From positions 682,001 to 746,000 of the forward strand of contig JAHGAU010000015.1 in assembly GCA_019925105.1 (NCBI GenBank): a stretch of DNA of 64,000 nt. The letters run 5' to 3'. The stretch is from Niebla homalea. Its lineage: Eukaryota > Ascomycota > Lecanoromycetes > Lecanorales > Ramalinaceae. The notes below the pieces were generated by a model. The model was not told where the DNA came from. It saw only the letters and a list, made by a program, of their open reading frames with translations, and did not search any database. Shown one piece after another: positions 1 through 12,900 of this stretch. The position numbers were made by a program, and so were the translations under genes. The stretch's first letter is position 1, and each line of letters starts with the position of its first letter.

Positions 1-759
1 GAAACAAGTCCTCCAGCTCGTGTGAGACCAGTGGGAGTGGGCTACCCATTCCAAAGGCGATTGGACCTAATCAGTGGCGTTCTCCTCCTTCCACTGGCCA
101 AGATAATTGGACCCTCCCATTCGCCCATTTCGTAGCCCTCGATTCAGAGCCTTGACATCCTGCTTCGTGACCATCTTTGTGACGAAGGGGCTCAACTAGA
201 GTTGCACCGATCTGTATCAGCCGAGCCCGACCGCGGGAGGGCTCATTTGAGCATAACACGGAGCCTTGACATACTTTGCAGTCTTTTAATTCTGATGGCA
301 CAACATATGTGCGAACTAGCCGCCACAGAATTCTGTATCCACCATGCTTTGTATGTACACCTAGAGGTCCTGTGCCGGTTCCCTTGTAGTACCCGCCACC
401 TTTTGCAGCTTGCTTTGTTGTCAAAGCAAGGCGAGTGAGCTTTCGGCAGAGAGAGAAAGAAGGGCGCATTGCTATGAGCGGGCAGAGAGCGCAATAATTG
501 GATAAGCCCTGCTGAAGATGGGGAAAAGGTAAAGTTTTATGAGGTTCAGGAGATCCCTCGGATGTGCTCCATGTCCTAGCGCAGAATTCAGCCCTGTCAT
601 AGGGCGAGATTTTTTGGATGCATGACGTTCGAAACGCACAACTGCGATTCATTTTCAACCCTGTAACATACCTTATCTTTGCAACCAACTTGAGGGTCTC
701 CAACTGGCAGAAATATTTGACTATCAATCAACTATCAGCAGAAACGTGTAGCCTCAATC
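1..759. other. 5' intergenic region, no gene recognised
   Basis: I see no convincing coding sequence here. The open frames lack recognisable domains and overlap each other on both strands. The last few hundred bases are presumably the promoter and leader of UTP14, whose ATG is at 760. A gene entering from the left edge cannot be excluded. Confidence 0.4.
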
Positions 760-3696
760 ATGCCGGGACGCCAATCCACCGGGCCCCCTGTACTCTCCAA
801 GCCCAAACCGAAGAGGCAAAAGGCGAAACGGTCTCTCAATGCGCTCGCAATAGCAGAAAAGCAAGCTCCGGCGCGTAAAAAGATACGGCAACATCGTCTT
901 GGAGAGTCCGAGGAACAACATCCCGCAAAGCGTAAGCACGGTGAGGATGAAGGTGGAGAATCCGAAGAGGAAGAATCGAGGAAGAGATCTAGAAAAATAG
1001 CCAATGAGGGAGATAATAGCGACGTGGAGATGGGGAGCGATAGCAGTGGTAATGAATGGATGATTGGGCAGGTGGATGAAGATGAAGATAGCGATATGGA
1101 CAGCGACGAAGCCATGGGCGAGAGTGATGAGCAACGATTCGAAGGGTATACTTTTCGTGGGAGTACGTCTCGGCAGACGGGCAAAAGAAAGGGGACGGCG
1201 AAGTCAAGAAGTCAAGATGACGATATAGAAAATGGTGATATAAACCTAGCGGAGCACGACGAGAGCAGCGAAGGTAGTTATGAAAGAGACGATGATTTTG
1301 GCGAAGAGGGTGTTGATCTCGCTGCTATGCTTGATGGGAGTGACGGAGATTCAGAATCAAATCAGGAAAACTCATATGAGAACGCACACGACCAGTCATC
1401 TTCGTCAGATAATGATGCAAGCAGTGACGACGCCTCCTCTGAACTTTCCTTTTCTGAAGATGAGGCTGACGCCAATGACACGGTGAAGCTCCGCTCGCTG
1501 CAAGACATGGTATCGACAATGACCAAGAAGGACAACCAGCCCTCACGGCAGAGGTCTCCGGATGCGCTCGAGTCAATGACACCCTCCGAGTTTGGATTGA
1601 AGCCTAAGCGCAAGCTCACCATCGAGGATCTGGCCCCGACAATCACAAATCCTGAGATGCAAAAGTCTCTGAGGATGATGGCCGGCAGCAACAAAAAGTC
1701 CACAAGCAAGAGTAGCGGTATCCCTGGCAAGCTCGATGTCCCGCTTCCTAAGCGGCAGCAAGATCGTCTTGATCGCACTGCAGCCTACGAAAAGAGCAAA
1801 GAGACACTGGGTCGGTGGATTGACACTGTGAAACATAATCGACGTGCTGAGCATCTATCCTTTCCCCTCAAAGATCCCAGCGCCGTCAATGCTCCAGGCC
1901 AGAACCGTCTTTTGCCAAACGGCGAGTCAAAGCCTATGACGGACCTAGAAACCACTATCAAAAGCATTCTACAGGAGAGTGGTCTTGCTCCGACGAATGG
2001 CAAATCAGAAGAAGACCAGCTCCAAGCATTCGAGGAGCTGAAAACAAACAAGATGCCCATTGAAGAGGTATTGGCTCGTCGAGCTGACCTGCGGAGGCAA
2101 AGAGAATTGCTGTTTCGAGAAGAGATTCGGGCAAAACGTATCAAAAAGATCAAAAGTAAAACGTATCGCAAGATCCACCGCAAGGAGCGAGAGCGAAATG
2201 CCGAGCACGTGAAGAATGCAATGGTTGCTGCTGGTGAAGACGATTCCGAGAGTGAGAAGGAACGCAATGATCGACGGAGGGCGGAGGAAAGGATGGGGGC
2301 AAGACACAGAGAAAGTCGGTGGGCGAAGGGCATCAAGGACAGTGGACGGGCTAAATGGGACGACGGCGCAAGGGAGGGTGTCATTGAGATGGCGCGGAGA
2401 GGAGAAGAGCTCAAGAGACGAGTAGAAGGCAAACAGGTAAGAGACGAGCAAGATGATAGCGACTTTTCTTTTGGAGACACTGAAGATGAGGTGACTGAGG
2501 ACGATGGAGCCGCTCAAGAGCGACTTCTTCGTGGACTGGGAGACCTGCAGGCAGATGGCAAGGTAGACAAGTCTCCAGAAAACAGATTGGCAAATATGGA
2601 CTTCATGAGGAAGGCGGACGCTCATAGGAAAGCCGCTAACGACGCTGATACGGAATCTTTGCGGCGTGATCTCGCTGGCGAAGACATCCCAAGCGAAGAT
2701 GAAGGCAGTGAGACACAAGGCAGAAAATCTTACGGCCCGCCTCAAGGGCAGAAAGAACCTCCCAGGATGGCATCCAAGCCTGAGAAGAGCGAGTTCGAAG
2801 AACGAGATGAATCTGACGAAGATGTTGCAAAGTCAAGGCGGCGGCCAGATGTCAACATTGACCGGGTCTCCATTGATGCTGGTCATAGCAGTGTTCTTAA
2901 ATACAGTACACCCTCGCAGGAACCGATATCACGCACACAAGCTTCCAAATCATCGACTTCACATGCAACTGAGTCGCCGAGGCCTTTTGAGAACGGCGAG
3001 TCAGGCCCCCAATCGAAAGATCATGACACCAGTGGTACTTTGACAAGCCTCAAAGTACCACGGTCTGCCCTCAAAGGCTCAAGAGCAGCACAAGGGGCAC
3101 AAATCAATGGCATCAGGCCCGAACTCAACCCTGGAGTCGTCGCTGACAAGACTTCCGAAATTGCCGAGATATCGGACAATGACGACGACGACGGCGGCGG
3201 CGGAGATGACACCCTCAACGAGCCCATCACCCTCAGCAACGCGGAACTCGCTAGACGCGCCTTTGCCGGTGACGACGTCCTCGACACCACCTTCCAGGAC
3301 GAGAAGGCGGAGCTCACCAAAGAGCAAGACGATCAAATCATCGACAACACCATGCCCGGCTGGGGCACCTGGGTGGGCGAAGGGATCGGCAAAAAGGCCT
3401 CCCGGCCTCGCAAGCAGCACCGGAAGACCACCAAAGTCGCCGGCATCGCGCCTGAGAACCGCAAGGACGCGAAGCTGAAGGATGTGATCATCAGTGAGAA
3501 GCGGGTCAAGAAGAACGCCAAGTACCTGGCGGGGCAGCTGCCGCATCCGTTTGAGAACAGGGCGCAGTACGAGAGGAGCTTGAGGCTGCCGATTGGGCCG
3601 GAGTGGTCGACCAAGGAGACGTTTCAGGGGTTGACGAAGCCGAGGGTGTTGATGAAGCAGGGGGTCATTGCGCCGATGTCCAGGCCTGTTATATGA
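760..3696 (+). CDS. UTP14: U3 snoRNP small-subunit processome protein Utp14
   Basis: A single open frame of 978 residues. Utp14 is a nucleolar component of the SSU processome, needed for early 18S rRNA processing, and is known in yeast to activate the helicase Dhr1. The N-terminal third is basic, then very acidic (runs of D, E and S), as usual in the family. A conserved lysine-rich core near residues 465-485 contains KIKSKTYRKIHRKERER, a Utp14 hallmark. The C-terminus carries the family block with GWGTWVGEGIGKK (near residue 865), then HPFENRAQYERSLRLPIG and a terminal segment ending in PMSRPVI. No intron is needed. The gene is convergent with the DUF1295 gene, with about 150 bp between the stops. 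The start at 760 is the first in-frame ATG and gives a basic nucleolar-type N-terminus. Assignment is firm. Confidence 0.95.
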   Translation: MPGRQSTGPPVLSKPKPKRQKAKRSLNALAIAEKQAPARKKIRQHRLGESEEQHPAKRKHGEDEGGESEEEESRKRSRKIANEGDNSDVEMGSDSSGNEWMIGQVDEDEDSDMDSDEAMGESDEQRFEGYTFRGSTSRQTGKRKGTAKSRSQDDDIENGDINLAEHDESSEGSYERDDDFGEEGVDLAAMLDGSDGDSESNQENSYENAHDQSSSSDNDASSDDASSELSFSEDEADANDTVKLRSLQDMVSTMTKKDNQPSRQRSPDALESMTPSEFGLKPKRKLTIEDLAPTITNPEMQKSLRMMAGSNKKSTSKSSGIPGKLDVPLPKRQQDRLDRTAAYEKSKETLGRWIDTVKHNRRAEHLSFPLKDPSAVNAPGQNRLLPNGESKPMTDLETTIKSILQESGLAPTNGKSEEDQLQAFEELKTNKMPIEEVLARRADLRRQRELLFREEIRAKRIKKIKSKTYRKIHRKERERNAEHVKNAMVAAGEDDSESEKERNDRRRAEERMGARHRESRWAKGIKDSGRAKWDDGAREGVIEMARRGEELKRRVEGKQVRDEQDDSDFSFGDTEDEVTEDDGAAQERLLRGLGDLQADGKVDKSPENRLANMDFMRKADAHRKAANDADTESLRRDLAGEDIPSEDEGSETQGRKSYGPPQGQKEPPRMASKPEKSEFEERDESDEDVAKSRRRPDVNIDRVSIDAGHSSVLKYSTPSQEPISRTQASKSSTSHATESPRPFENGESGPQSKDHDTSGTLTSLKVPRSALKGSRAAQGAQINGIRPELNPGVVADKTSEIAEISDNDDDDGGGGDDTLNEPITLSNAELARRAFAGDDVLDTTFQDEKAELTKEQDDQIIDNTMPGWGTWVGEGIGKKASRPRKQHRKTTKVAGIAPENRKDAKLKDVIISEKRVKKNAKYLAGQLPHPFENRAQYERSLRLPIGPEWSTKETFQGLTKPRVLMKQGVIAPMSRPVI

Positions 3697-3846
3697 TCTC
3701 GTGAAGATGTAAAACAGTATTCAAAGGCAAGGAGCTTGACGCTCCTGGTGTCTTGAGCATGTCGTGCTTATCAAATCTCGCTGAAGTGGTATGAACGCCA
3801 TGATGTGCATCTATTTGATTGCGTTTTGGATCGTAATCCCGTGCCT

Positions 3847-5074
3847 TCACAGTTTCGGGATGAACATGGGCGTCTCCTCCTTCCACTTCTTGTAATCCTT
3901 GCGGTCCCCGTACCGCTTATCGTATTTGCCCTCACTCATCGGGACCCCACTCACCTTGAGCAGCAAGAAGGTCACAAACGCCGGGCTGACACCTGCCATC
4001 GCCCCAGCCGTGACCTTCCCCAACAATCCCCACCCTGCCAACCCCATCCCGACCTGGCCCGGTCCACTCATCAGGACCCCCGCACTCAGTGTGGCAATCC
4101 CCGTCCACAGCGTCGACTCCCCAAAGTAATTCGGGTGCCGACTCTTCGACCACAGGCCCCGGGTCAGGAAATCCTCGGAGTGCTTCTTATCCTTCTTCTC
4201 CTGCACCCACTGGTTCTTCTGCCGATCCGCCGCGACCTCGAAGCTCAACCCGCCCACGTACAGCAGGAGACCGAGGAGGTCGGTGATGCCCACGGCGCCG
4301 CCGAGGGAGGCGAAGGTGGAGACGGGGAGGGAATTGATGGCGAGGACGGGCATGAGGCAGAGCGAGACCCAGGTGGCTTGGGCGAAGAAGGCGCCGAGGA
4401 ACTTGGGGGGCGAGGTGCGGATGCCTTCGAAGCGGGAGTCGGTGCCGTTGTCGGCGTTGATGCGGGCGAAGAGGTAGGAGCCCACTGCGTTGGCATTGTT
4501 AGCGGAGCGAGCGGGCTTGACCGACGTAGTGATGTGGATCAGAGGAGTGAATGGAGGGATTGGGAGAGTGATTGGCCCGCTTGAAAGTTGGAGCGGGTTA
4601 TATTTGGAAAGTGGATGCAAGATGGCAGATCGGACCAGATCAGATCAGATCAGATCTGGTTTCAAGAAGTGGATATAATGGGATTAAGGAAGTGAATGAA
4701 AGCTCCAATGAAAAAAACTTACGTCGTACGGCCCACACGCCCACGGCCGCACTCAACGCGACCTGCCTCCAATTCAACCCCGCGGCATTGGCCCCACTCA
4801 GCGCCCCCAGAATACTGGGAAAGGCAGGCTTCACCGCGCCAGCGAGCTGTGCCGCGTATCGGGCACGGATGGTGGGGAGGTAGAGAGAGAGCCCGACGCA
4901 GGAAAGGTAGGTGAGGGAGCCACTAAGATCGTAAAAGCGTTCGGTCTGGGCGAGGATGGAGGGAATGGCGACGGCGCCTTGGATGGTGTAGGCTAGTGCT
5001 ATGGAGGGGACGAGAGTGGAGAGGAAGGGACGGGAGAAGGAGGTTGCGTGGAGGAGGGTGGAGAGGACGGCCAT
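3847..5074 (-). CDS. DUF1295 / steroid 5-alpha-reductase-like membrane protein
   Basis: Two exons on the minus strand, 5074-4723 and 4484-3847, give 329 residues. The donor is GTAAGT and the acceptor is CGCAG, preceded by a CTAAC branch site; the 238 bp intron joins the frame as R-L-G-S-Y-L-F. The protein is hydrophobic with several membrane spans. It carries the DUF1295 signature around LWSKSRHPNYFGE, preceded by the polar run RQKNQWVQEKKDKK. The family resembles the C-terminal domain of 3-oxo-5-alpha-steroid 4-dehydrogenases and isoprenylcysteine methyltransferases, but the substrate of the fungal members is not known to me. It probably sits in an internal membrane. The intron holds a short CAGAT repeat. 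The fold assignment is confident; the reaction is open. Confidence 0.85.
4636..4655. repeat. (CAGAT)4 microsatellite in an intron
   Basis: Four perfect tandem copies of the pentamer CAGAT lie inside the single intron of the DUF1295 gene. The array does not touch either splice site. It is probably neutral and could be polymorphic between isolates. Confidence 0.8.
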
Positions 5075-5649
5075 TTTGGAGTGGGATTGGATGTAGGATT
5101 GACGGTGGTGATGGTGATGGTTATCTAGGATGAACGTTGAAGGTCAATTGACATGATCCAGCAACAGCAGTAGAAAAGGGGGGCTTGCAGTAACCTTTAT
5201 GTCTTCTCCCATCAGCTACTCCATGGCCCCATGGGCAAATCAGGAGTGACGTCGACGGAAACATGGTGGTCGGCCTTTCTCAATTGTCCGCTCGTATCCG
5301 TATCCAGTTCCAGGGGTCAGACTCATCAGACTCACGCCCCTAATTTATGTCCATGACCCAGGTACGCGTATCTAAAGAAAATACTAATGATCAAGTGCGA
5401 GCACGCCCTCAAAAAGAAGCGAATATGGCGAATCGTTTGAGCTTATCGCTGCTTGCGATATGCAAATATCTATCTATCATTCTATTCATTATTTGGCTTG
5501 TCTGCTAAAGACCAATCAACGCTAATTTGATCTCATGGGTGGTTTGCTTGTTTCATCATCCTAGTCATTGCGCGTTATTCTTATCGTGCATGTCACCTTC
5601 TTTTTGGGTTGCACCAGCTGCGAAAGTCCAGTCGACCTCATTCAGCCTC
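5075..5649. other. Intergenic, upstream of the DUF1295 gene
   Basis: No gene seen. The stretch lies between the start of the DUF1295 gene and the stop of HUL5, both on the minus strand. It should hold the promoter of the former and the 3' end of the latter. It contains a CATGG-rich patch near 5221-5231 but no motif I can name with confidence. Confidence 0.5.
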
Positions 5650-8600
5650 TCAGCTGAGATTGAATCCTGCTCCAGCATTGATACTGTACAACAACCGATC
5701 TCTCAGAACCTTCTCGTCCTTGTAGATAGGCAGCTTCAGAAGATTTACGCAAGTGCTGGTGCTCGGCAACCTGGTCTGATCTGCTCCACTATCCTTGATA
5801 CTGAACCTAGGAGTCAAGTTACCAAATCCCAGAAGCGGCGCTCGAGGTGTACTGGTCACAAATTTCAACACCTTGGCGACATCAGCCATGTCCATCGACT
5901 CCATGACTTTCCAGAACAGCTGAATGCTGGGGTGTTCGATCCCATCGTCTCCGATCACGTAAACGCCACCGTACTGAGTGTTCGTACGCAGATCCGCGAT
6001 CGAGACCTCAGTACCGGATCCACCGATGAGGGTTTGGAGCTCCGATTGATTGAACATGCTTAGCCAGGAGGGAGAGATGATAGTGCCAAGGCCCCGTAGG
6101 AAGGCTGACGTCTGCTGGTAAGGTTGCAATTGCAGCCGGTACCGCGCTATTGAGGCAATGTAAACCAGGCGATTTTCGTTGGTGACAGCTATGTTCTCGC
6201 CTCCAGGGCGCAGCTCTCGGGTGACGGTCTTGCTTTGCGTAGGCGAAAGGTTGAGGGTGTCCGTGACGGCAAAATTGAGGGAGAAGTCGGTCTCAACGTT
6301 GCCAGAATAATTTTGCAGCTGGAGTAGGCCCTGATACAGACTTTCGTCGAGATCACGAAGATCATTGAGGTTCGCTCGGTACCCGCTCTCTTTACTGGCC
6401 GACCCTGATCCTCCAGTCAAAGCCCATTTGAGAAGAAAGAATGGTGCAAAGTGGATATCGATCAGGATGCCCTCATAAAGACATTTGCCAACGATTCGAC
6501 CAAGGAACTCGTAACGACGTAGCAGGTCTCGAATTTTTTCATTCCAGTCCGGTGACCCTTCTGTCAACATCGCCTGTCGCAGCGTTTCCTTCCTTTCCTC
6601 CACCGCAGAAGGATTGGGATACAGCAAATGTTGGTCATTCTCAATGAAAAGAGACTCCAAGCCGTTACTTGCACCGAATGCCTCATTCGTGATGCTTGTG
6701 AGGAACTCCTTCGTGACGCCGCCACCATCGATACCTTCCTCGACTGTCCCGAATTTGTCCACAAACCTAATTTGGATGGGCTCTTTGAGCCCCTCGTTCA
6801 GATCGTAAAACTGTTTGTAGGCATCGTCAAAGATCTGTTCTCGTCTCACAGTGGCCCGATGTTTGCTTATGTTCCCAGTGGTGGAATTCATCAACCTGTA
6901 CCGCCATTCATCCGCATCCTCAGTCTGGCGCCGGTGGAATTGATCAAGATTCACGAATTGCCTGAAGATCTCAACCCGCGTGTGGAAGGGAATGAAGAAT
7001 GGCATATTCTCCAAGATTTTGAGCCGTGGAGTCACCGATTCCAGATATTTTTTCTTGGATGCTTTGCGCTGCTGTGACTTTAGGCGTTCGCTATGGCGAA
7101 GATTACGAGTCCGTTGCGTCCCTACGAGCAGCGCCATATCCTCAGCTTCTGAGTCAGTGTCCTCAACACGAGAACTTCTCTCGGTCTGGTCCTCGAGCGC
7201 ATCGTAAGACTCTTCGACCTGACGCCCGTGCTCTTCCTCCTCAACCACTGCGGAGATGAAGCGGTCCATCTCAAAATATTTGGTCATAAGCCAGTGGCCT
7301 TTGGGGAGGAATTTTCGCCGGGAGCTATCACGCGTCAGTTTCGTACTTTGCTAAACAAATTCGCAGATACCCACTCTCGTTGATAGATCATTCGCAAAAC
7401 ACCCACAGCAAGACCTTTGACATAGTCTACGGTCATACCGTTGACACCCCCAATGTCTTTCTCCTCTAGTCTGTCTGCGGCGTTGTTAAGAAAGGACTGG
7501 CGCAACTCCTCCTTGCCAAAGTACGCTGCAAGACTTTGGCGATCCTCACTTGCTGGCTTGCCGGCTATATCAGTCGCATAATAATACATCGCAAATGCAA
7601 GGTTTTTGAGGAAGATTGTGAGGTTTTCGATATCTGATATGGGCAGTGCACTTTGTCTGGTCCATGAAGCGTGATGGAGAAGTTTGGAAGATCCGGAAAG
7701 AAACTCTTCATCGTCCATAACTTGAAAGGTAAATGTAGAGAGCTCTAAGAAGAGCAAGATTATGCGCCAGTCTTCTTCTGTCCAGTCTCGATCACGAAAT
7801 GCGGTATCAGTCCTATCCAAGTCACCAGAAATCCCGGTTTTATCGATGGCTAGAAAACGAATAGCGTTGACTGGAGCGTCTTGAATCGATTGAAACACAG
7901 AAGTTGAACTTGCTGCTTGGTAGAAGTACTTCGTGGAGGGAAGCGTTCGATCGACTGACCCTCTATACAACCACATTTGGATGTCCCCTTTGCGCTGGGG
8001 AAAGACTCTTAATAAAGTCAAGACATAGCTCGCGAGCGAAGACGCCTCAGCCGATGCTCTGTGCGCTTCATGGTTTGAGTGAGAGCTCGTAGTCCCGGCT
8101 TGCAATTTAGCCAACAAATTGCTGATACTCGCTTGATTTACCAGACTCAACAATTGGGTCTGGACGAAGTCAGGCAGGTTTTTTGGCATCGATGCTCTAG
8201 ACCCTCGATCCATTGCCGCGGAACCAGAGGAGAAACGAGTATCGATCGTGTCCAAACGCTGGCCAATTTCACGGGAGAGGACTGAGATCAATCTTGAAAT
8301 CACATTCACATAACTCGAATCTCGCACTGGGCTTGTATTATGTTTGCGCTGTGAATTTTGATGTATAAAGATCAGTCGAGACAAAAGCCAAAGCAGACTG
8401 TCTTCGGAGTCGTTGAAGTGCAGGAGCTGCTGGTTCGTTTGGGCAGCTACCCATTCGTTCATAGCTCCTACAAGGGATGTATAATCTATGACTCCAACTA
8501 GAGCATCCAAGTCCTGGTCGAAGCCAGGGAGGACAGGTTGAGCAAGATAGACCGAGCCAAGACCAATGTAAGCTGCGTTGGTAGCTTGGCATGCGTGATT

Positions 8601-9296
8601 GAGAAGGGCTGTGACCGCCCTTTGGAAGGGTTCAGCAGCCTGGCAACGCTTGGCAGCAAGATTTATGGTTTGGTAGTAGTCCTCTGAATGTGTAGCCAGA
8701 AATGGGGCAGAGGTTGAAGCGAGCAAGCCTAGAAGATCAACAAGCTCGGCAACAGCCTCTGGAGGGATTTTCTGGAAGCTTGCAGTTCTTGAGGCGCGAA
8801 AGATGGCTTTCGCAAGACGAGAGGACGGATAAGCCCAAGCAGCTGTGGGATGAATCATGTCTTTTCCCAGAGACGAGCGATATCTCTGCGCGAAGTGACA
8901 GATCCTGCGAGTATCCTCCTCCAACTTGGGGGAAGCAAACTGGGCAAGAAGACGAAATTGCTGGAAGGCATCAGCCTCGGCAGCGTAGGGACCTTGTCGT
9001 AGTCCAGGTGTTCCCCAAGCTTCCTCATCATCCCAGTACTGCCTCCAAATCCTCTTGGAAGAGCATCGACTCTTATGGCCCCGCCAAGTCCGCTGGATCC
9101 TTGCTGCAGCAGGAGGCCGCCTCCGCTCGTTCTCCCTCAGTATGCGTTCCTGCTGTGCATGAGCAACGGCGCTGGAGGCCGGCTGAGCACTAGCTACAGG
9201 CTTTGAGGCCCCATAGGTGGCGAAGGGATTATTGTTGCGACCTGAGAGGTTGACTTGACGTCTGGATTTTGCACTGCCTGTAAAGTTCGGATACAT
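5650..9296 (-). CDS. HUL5: HECT-type E3 ubiquitin ligase Hul5 (UBE3C family)
   Basis: Two exons, 9296-7375 and 7324-5650, give 1198 residues. The 50 bp intron has donor GTGGGT and acceptor ATAG; splicing restores the family block RDSRRKFLPKGHWL. The start at 9296 is the first true ATG in frame and gives the family's FTG...SRRQVNLSGRN N-terminus. An IQ-like segment (IQRTWRGHKS) lies near residues 50-65, as in UBE3C. The HECT domain fills roughly residues 800-1198, with GIDGGGVTKEF near its start. The catalytic cysteine is in STCVNLLKLP, about residue 1167, 31 residues before the end. Known role of the family: a ligase and chain extender linked to the proteasome that helps degrade misfolded proteins. 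Read without splicing it looks like two genes; the reconstructed junction shows one. Confidence 0.93.
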
Positions 9297-9960
9297 GGTG
9301 TGATAGGCCAAGGAAGAATTCTAGTTTCGGGAGATGTCCTTGAATCGAAGATGACCCGCAGCGCTCACTACGACCTTGCTTGCAGGAGCTCACGATCAGT
9401 AGCACTTTGAGCGAGTGAGGACCGCAAGGTGTTAGAGGTGACGGACATGCAGGTCAAGGACTCAAGGCTGTATTTCTAAGGCCTAACGCTGGGGCAGACT
9501 CCAGCCAGTGGCGCCGTGAGCTATTGGTCTAGCACACTCTGACCGCCGACCTCACTTCAGCGCAACTTCTTGTTGACTAATTCCGGACATCATCTCAAAG
9601 ACATGGGCAGCCTTGATCACTCTGGATGAGCACGTCTCACACCCGTAGCCTTGCCGACCCTCCAAAAACAAAGTTGAAATGACCATGTCTGATATTTGTT
9701 TCAAGATCTTTAATTTGACGACTCCTTCTAGCCCAGAACGGTCTAGGCCCGAGATAGGAGAGTCGATAATTCGATCGAATGAGAGACATGATATGAGAGT
9801 TCCCTCCGACAGGTACCTTCTGTAAACCCTTTAATGTCTTCGCATTCTTGACGCTCTTTATTCTTTCTACTGTCTTCTGGGGTCTGGGTGTTACTCATGA
9901 GTCTGTTCAATGGTCTCAATGACTTTCCAATGATACCCAGCTTACGCGGCATTTTCAATT
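9297..9960. other. Divergent promoter region
   Basis: This holds the 5' regions of HUL5 (minus) and the large disordered-protein gene (plus). A 71-codon minus-strand frame at 9743-9958 has no recognisable features and abuts the plus-strand start, so I do not call it. No regulatory motif stands out. Confidence 0.5.
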
Positions 9961-12900
9961 ATGCTCTCCTACCTTCAAAGCAGACGTCCCAACAGCAGAC
10001 GGTCTGCTCTTCCACCCCCTGACAATCAGGTCTGCCTCAATTCCTCACGAAGATACCATCATGCAACTGAATCTGCTGGATCCGACCGAAGCTCGCCCCC
10101 TTCTGCTCCTCCAACTCGCAATACGCTCAATGACCCTTCTCGCATCTCTTCTACCCCTCCTCTCCTACCGCCAATACCACATGTTGCCTCTCAACTCAGA
10201 TCCTACACAGACGCCCCACAAGGGGTCGAGCAGGGTCATTGGAGCTTTAGAGGTGACTCGAGTCTCCCTACCCTTCCCTCTTCCCGTTCCAAGCTCTCAT
10301 TCGCCAAGAGGTTTGAGGACAGGCCCACGCTCGCAACGGGGGCTTCTGAACGTCAGCAACCTCTTTCCATTGCCACAGAACATGTCAGTCAGGATACAGG
10401 CCGAGGAAAAAGGGCGATTGACCTTAGGTTTGAAGAGATGAGATCAAGACCTCCGCAAGCCTTTCACCAATCAATTTACACACAGCAGGATCGACCTCAC
10501 TCCATTCATCCAGCTTTTGACCCGCCTACTCCTCCTCCCAGAGCTCTGCCAGCCACTCTACCTATCTCGTCGAATGTACTCCCAGCTCAGTCCAGCGAAG
10601 TGGCTGCCTCGAGACCCCCTGAATCACGTTACCGGACTTGGAACCAGAAGGTCTTCGACCATGCTCAAACTCCGATCAACGAAGACGCTGCACGTTCTGA
10701 AACCACCCACTCAAACTCTCACTTGACTCAGCCTCGGCAAGGCAAACCAAAGCTCAATCTAAGGAACCCAATTGCACTTCTTGCTCGGCGAAGATCTCAC
10801 CAAGTCGTCCAAGCAGCCTACCAGGAGAACCAAGGCTCTTCTGCGCTGCAGCTTTCCCCAGACTTTGATCCTCGGATTCGTGGGAAAGGTATCCATGACT
10901 TCAACGCTCCAAGGCCAGGGCAAAGTCAAGGTCCAACTCTGGGCGCCGATGGATCCCATTTGCAGCAGAGAGAGGCTAGAAACAGCACAGTCCGCGAGCG
11001 GAAGAGCAGGCCAAGCAGCCAGGATCGGGAGCATTCCCCTGTTTTCAAGGAGCAGTTCGATGATGGGTTGGAGAACAGCCAGGATCCGGCGAACCGCTCT
11101 TCGGCTTTTCTCCAACAAATGGCCATTCAAGCGTCACAGTCGCAACCCGATCCGTCATCCTTGCCCGCCTTTGCACGAAAGTTGCCATCTCAGATCTCAT
11201 CAGACGTGGATGAAGCTGATCTCCAGAGCCAGCAACAGCCACATGGACCTCTAGAAATCCTACTCGAGCCGCCTGACAAAGATCAAACACCTGCTTTGCC
11301 ATCTCCGCCCATGTCTCCCCCTAGAGCCGCTTCCACGCCCGCTTCGCTATCTGATCAAACATCCCAGGGTCTAGGATCCCCCAAACGTTATACAAGTAAT
11401 GCTTCTCGTTTCAGCTTCGATCTTGCCGGCGTAGGATCTGCCGCACAAGAGAAGCTTCTTGAAGACAAACATAGACAAAAGGCGCAGCAGAAGCAAAGGC
11501 AGAGTGTTCAGAGTGATGATGACATGGACGACGATGAGCTGGACATGAATTATGATGCTATGGAGGATGGTGGATTTGAGGAGCGCATCCCTGGTGTCAA
11601 CTGCGACGATGTTGTGGACAATGATGATATGGCCACTCAAAGCGCCATGCCTGTCCTACAGCGAGACATGGAGACTTTCAACATGGTCTCACCGAACAAA
11701 TCTTCATTTGAGAGTACTGCAAGCCCGGGCAGCACCGGTGACACCTCGCTGTATACTCCAAAAGATATCGGAGGTCAACCTGCTAGTTTTGCTGCTTCCA
11801 AGTCTTCACCAAATCTTGCTCGGCATAAGGTCAGGACCAACCCAGAGGGAGGAGACCAAACGAAGCACGGCAGACCAAGATCAACGCCTGGAGGGTCATG
11901 GATCGCAGCTCCTGCAGCACAAAACCTTCAACGGGAAGTGGCCTCAGAGAGTAATCTTGCAGGTCTTCCGCAGCGGCAGTCTTATCTAGATGACGATCTG
12001 TATTTCGATGACGGCATGATTGATGACTTGGGCGAGACAAGTGACCAAGACTTCGACGAGGACGTTTTCGATGATGCGAGTCATGGCTTGTATGGGCTGC
12101 CACTTCGTGACCGGACGCTGAAACCCCTTCCAGAGCCTGAGATAGCGACTGGGTCGGAATCAGGTCCTACTAGCCAGCATAGCTTGCGATTGAAGGCTGC
12201 TGATCCCACCTTGTCCCCTCACCGATCTATCAGCAGTGGCGGAGTATCCGCCGAATTACGAGATGCGCTCACTGAGCTCAATCAGACCAGTAGGCCCATC
12301 TTCAGCCATACTGCAGGTCTGACACAAGACAATTTGGCAGCATACAATCACAATGCTTTGCACATGGCAACCAACCAAGTAGCACTGGACGGTGCTTTTG
12401 ACCGTACATCAAGCCTTCAGGACTTTCAATCGCCACTTCTGGACGGAGGCGTCAGTGAGAATATGGATCGCGAGAATACTCAAATGGATAGTGGCGTCAG
12501 GGAGCCACCAGTATCTGACGAGTATGGCGATGACTATGGTGATGATTATGGGAACGAGGCCCTCGATGACGACGCAATTGTAGCCGCGGCAAACGCGGAA
12601 GCTCTAGAGAATGACGACGATGGTTTCTACGGACAAGAATTTGGCTTCTACGCCCGAGCAACGGGCTCGACAGACAGCGAGTACACCAACGGCGGGTACT
12701 TCGGACCCAAGGCACTCGAAACCCTCCATCGATCCTTCAGTGGCAAGTCGAACTTCCAAGAACCAAGCCTCACACCAATCACAGAGCGCAGTGAATGGAG
12801 CAACCGCAATTCCGCCATCTATGCCGGCATGTCGGGCTACCCCGTATCAGCCACGAGCTCACAATTCGCGGACGTTTCCCAGGACGACCTCAACAAGCAA

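Noticed and set aside
71..727. 218-codon minus-strand frame at the left edge
   Set aside because: Low-complexity, overlapped by other frames, no domain, and it runs into the UTP14 promoter. I see no family similarity.
5650..9311. Two separate genes at the HUL5 locus
   Set aside because: A 50 bp GT-AG intron joins them and restores the conserved RDSRRKFLPKGHWL block. The N-terminal part ends where UBE3C proteins continue. The 9311 start is a TTG; the ATG is at 9296.
9743..9958. Small minus-strand gene before the large disordered-protein gene
   Set aside because: 71 codons with no domain, in the divergent promoter, and no splice partner.
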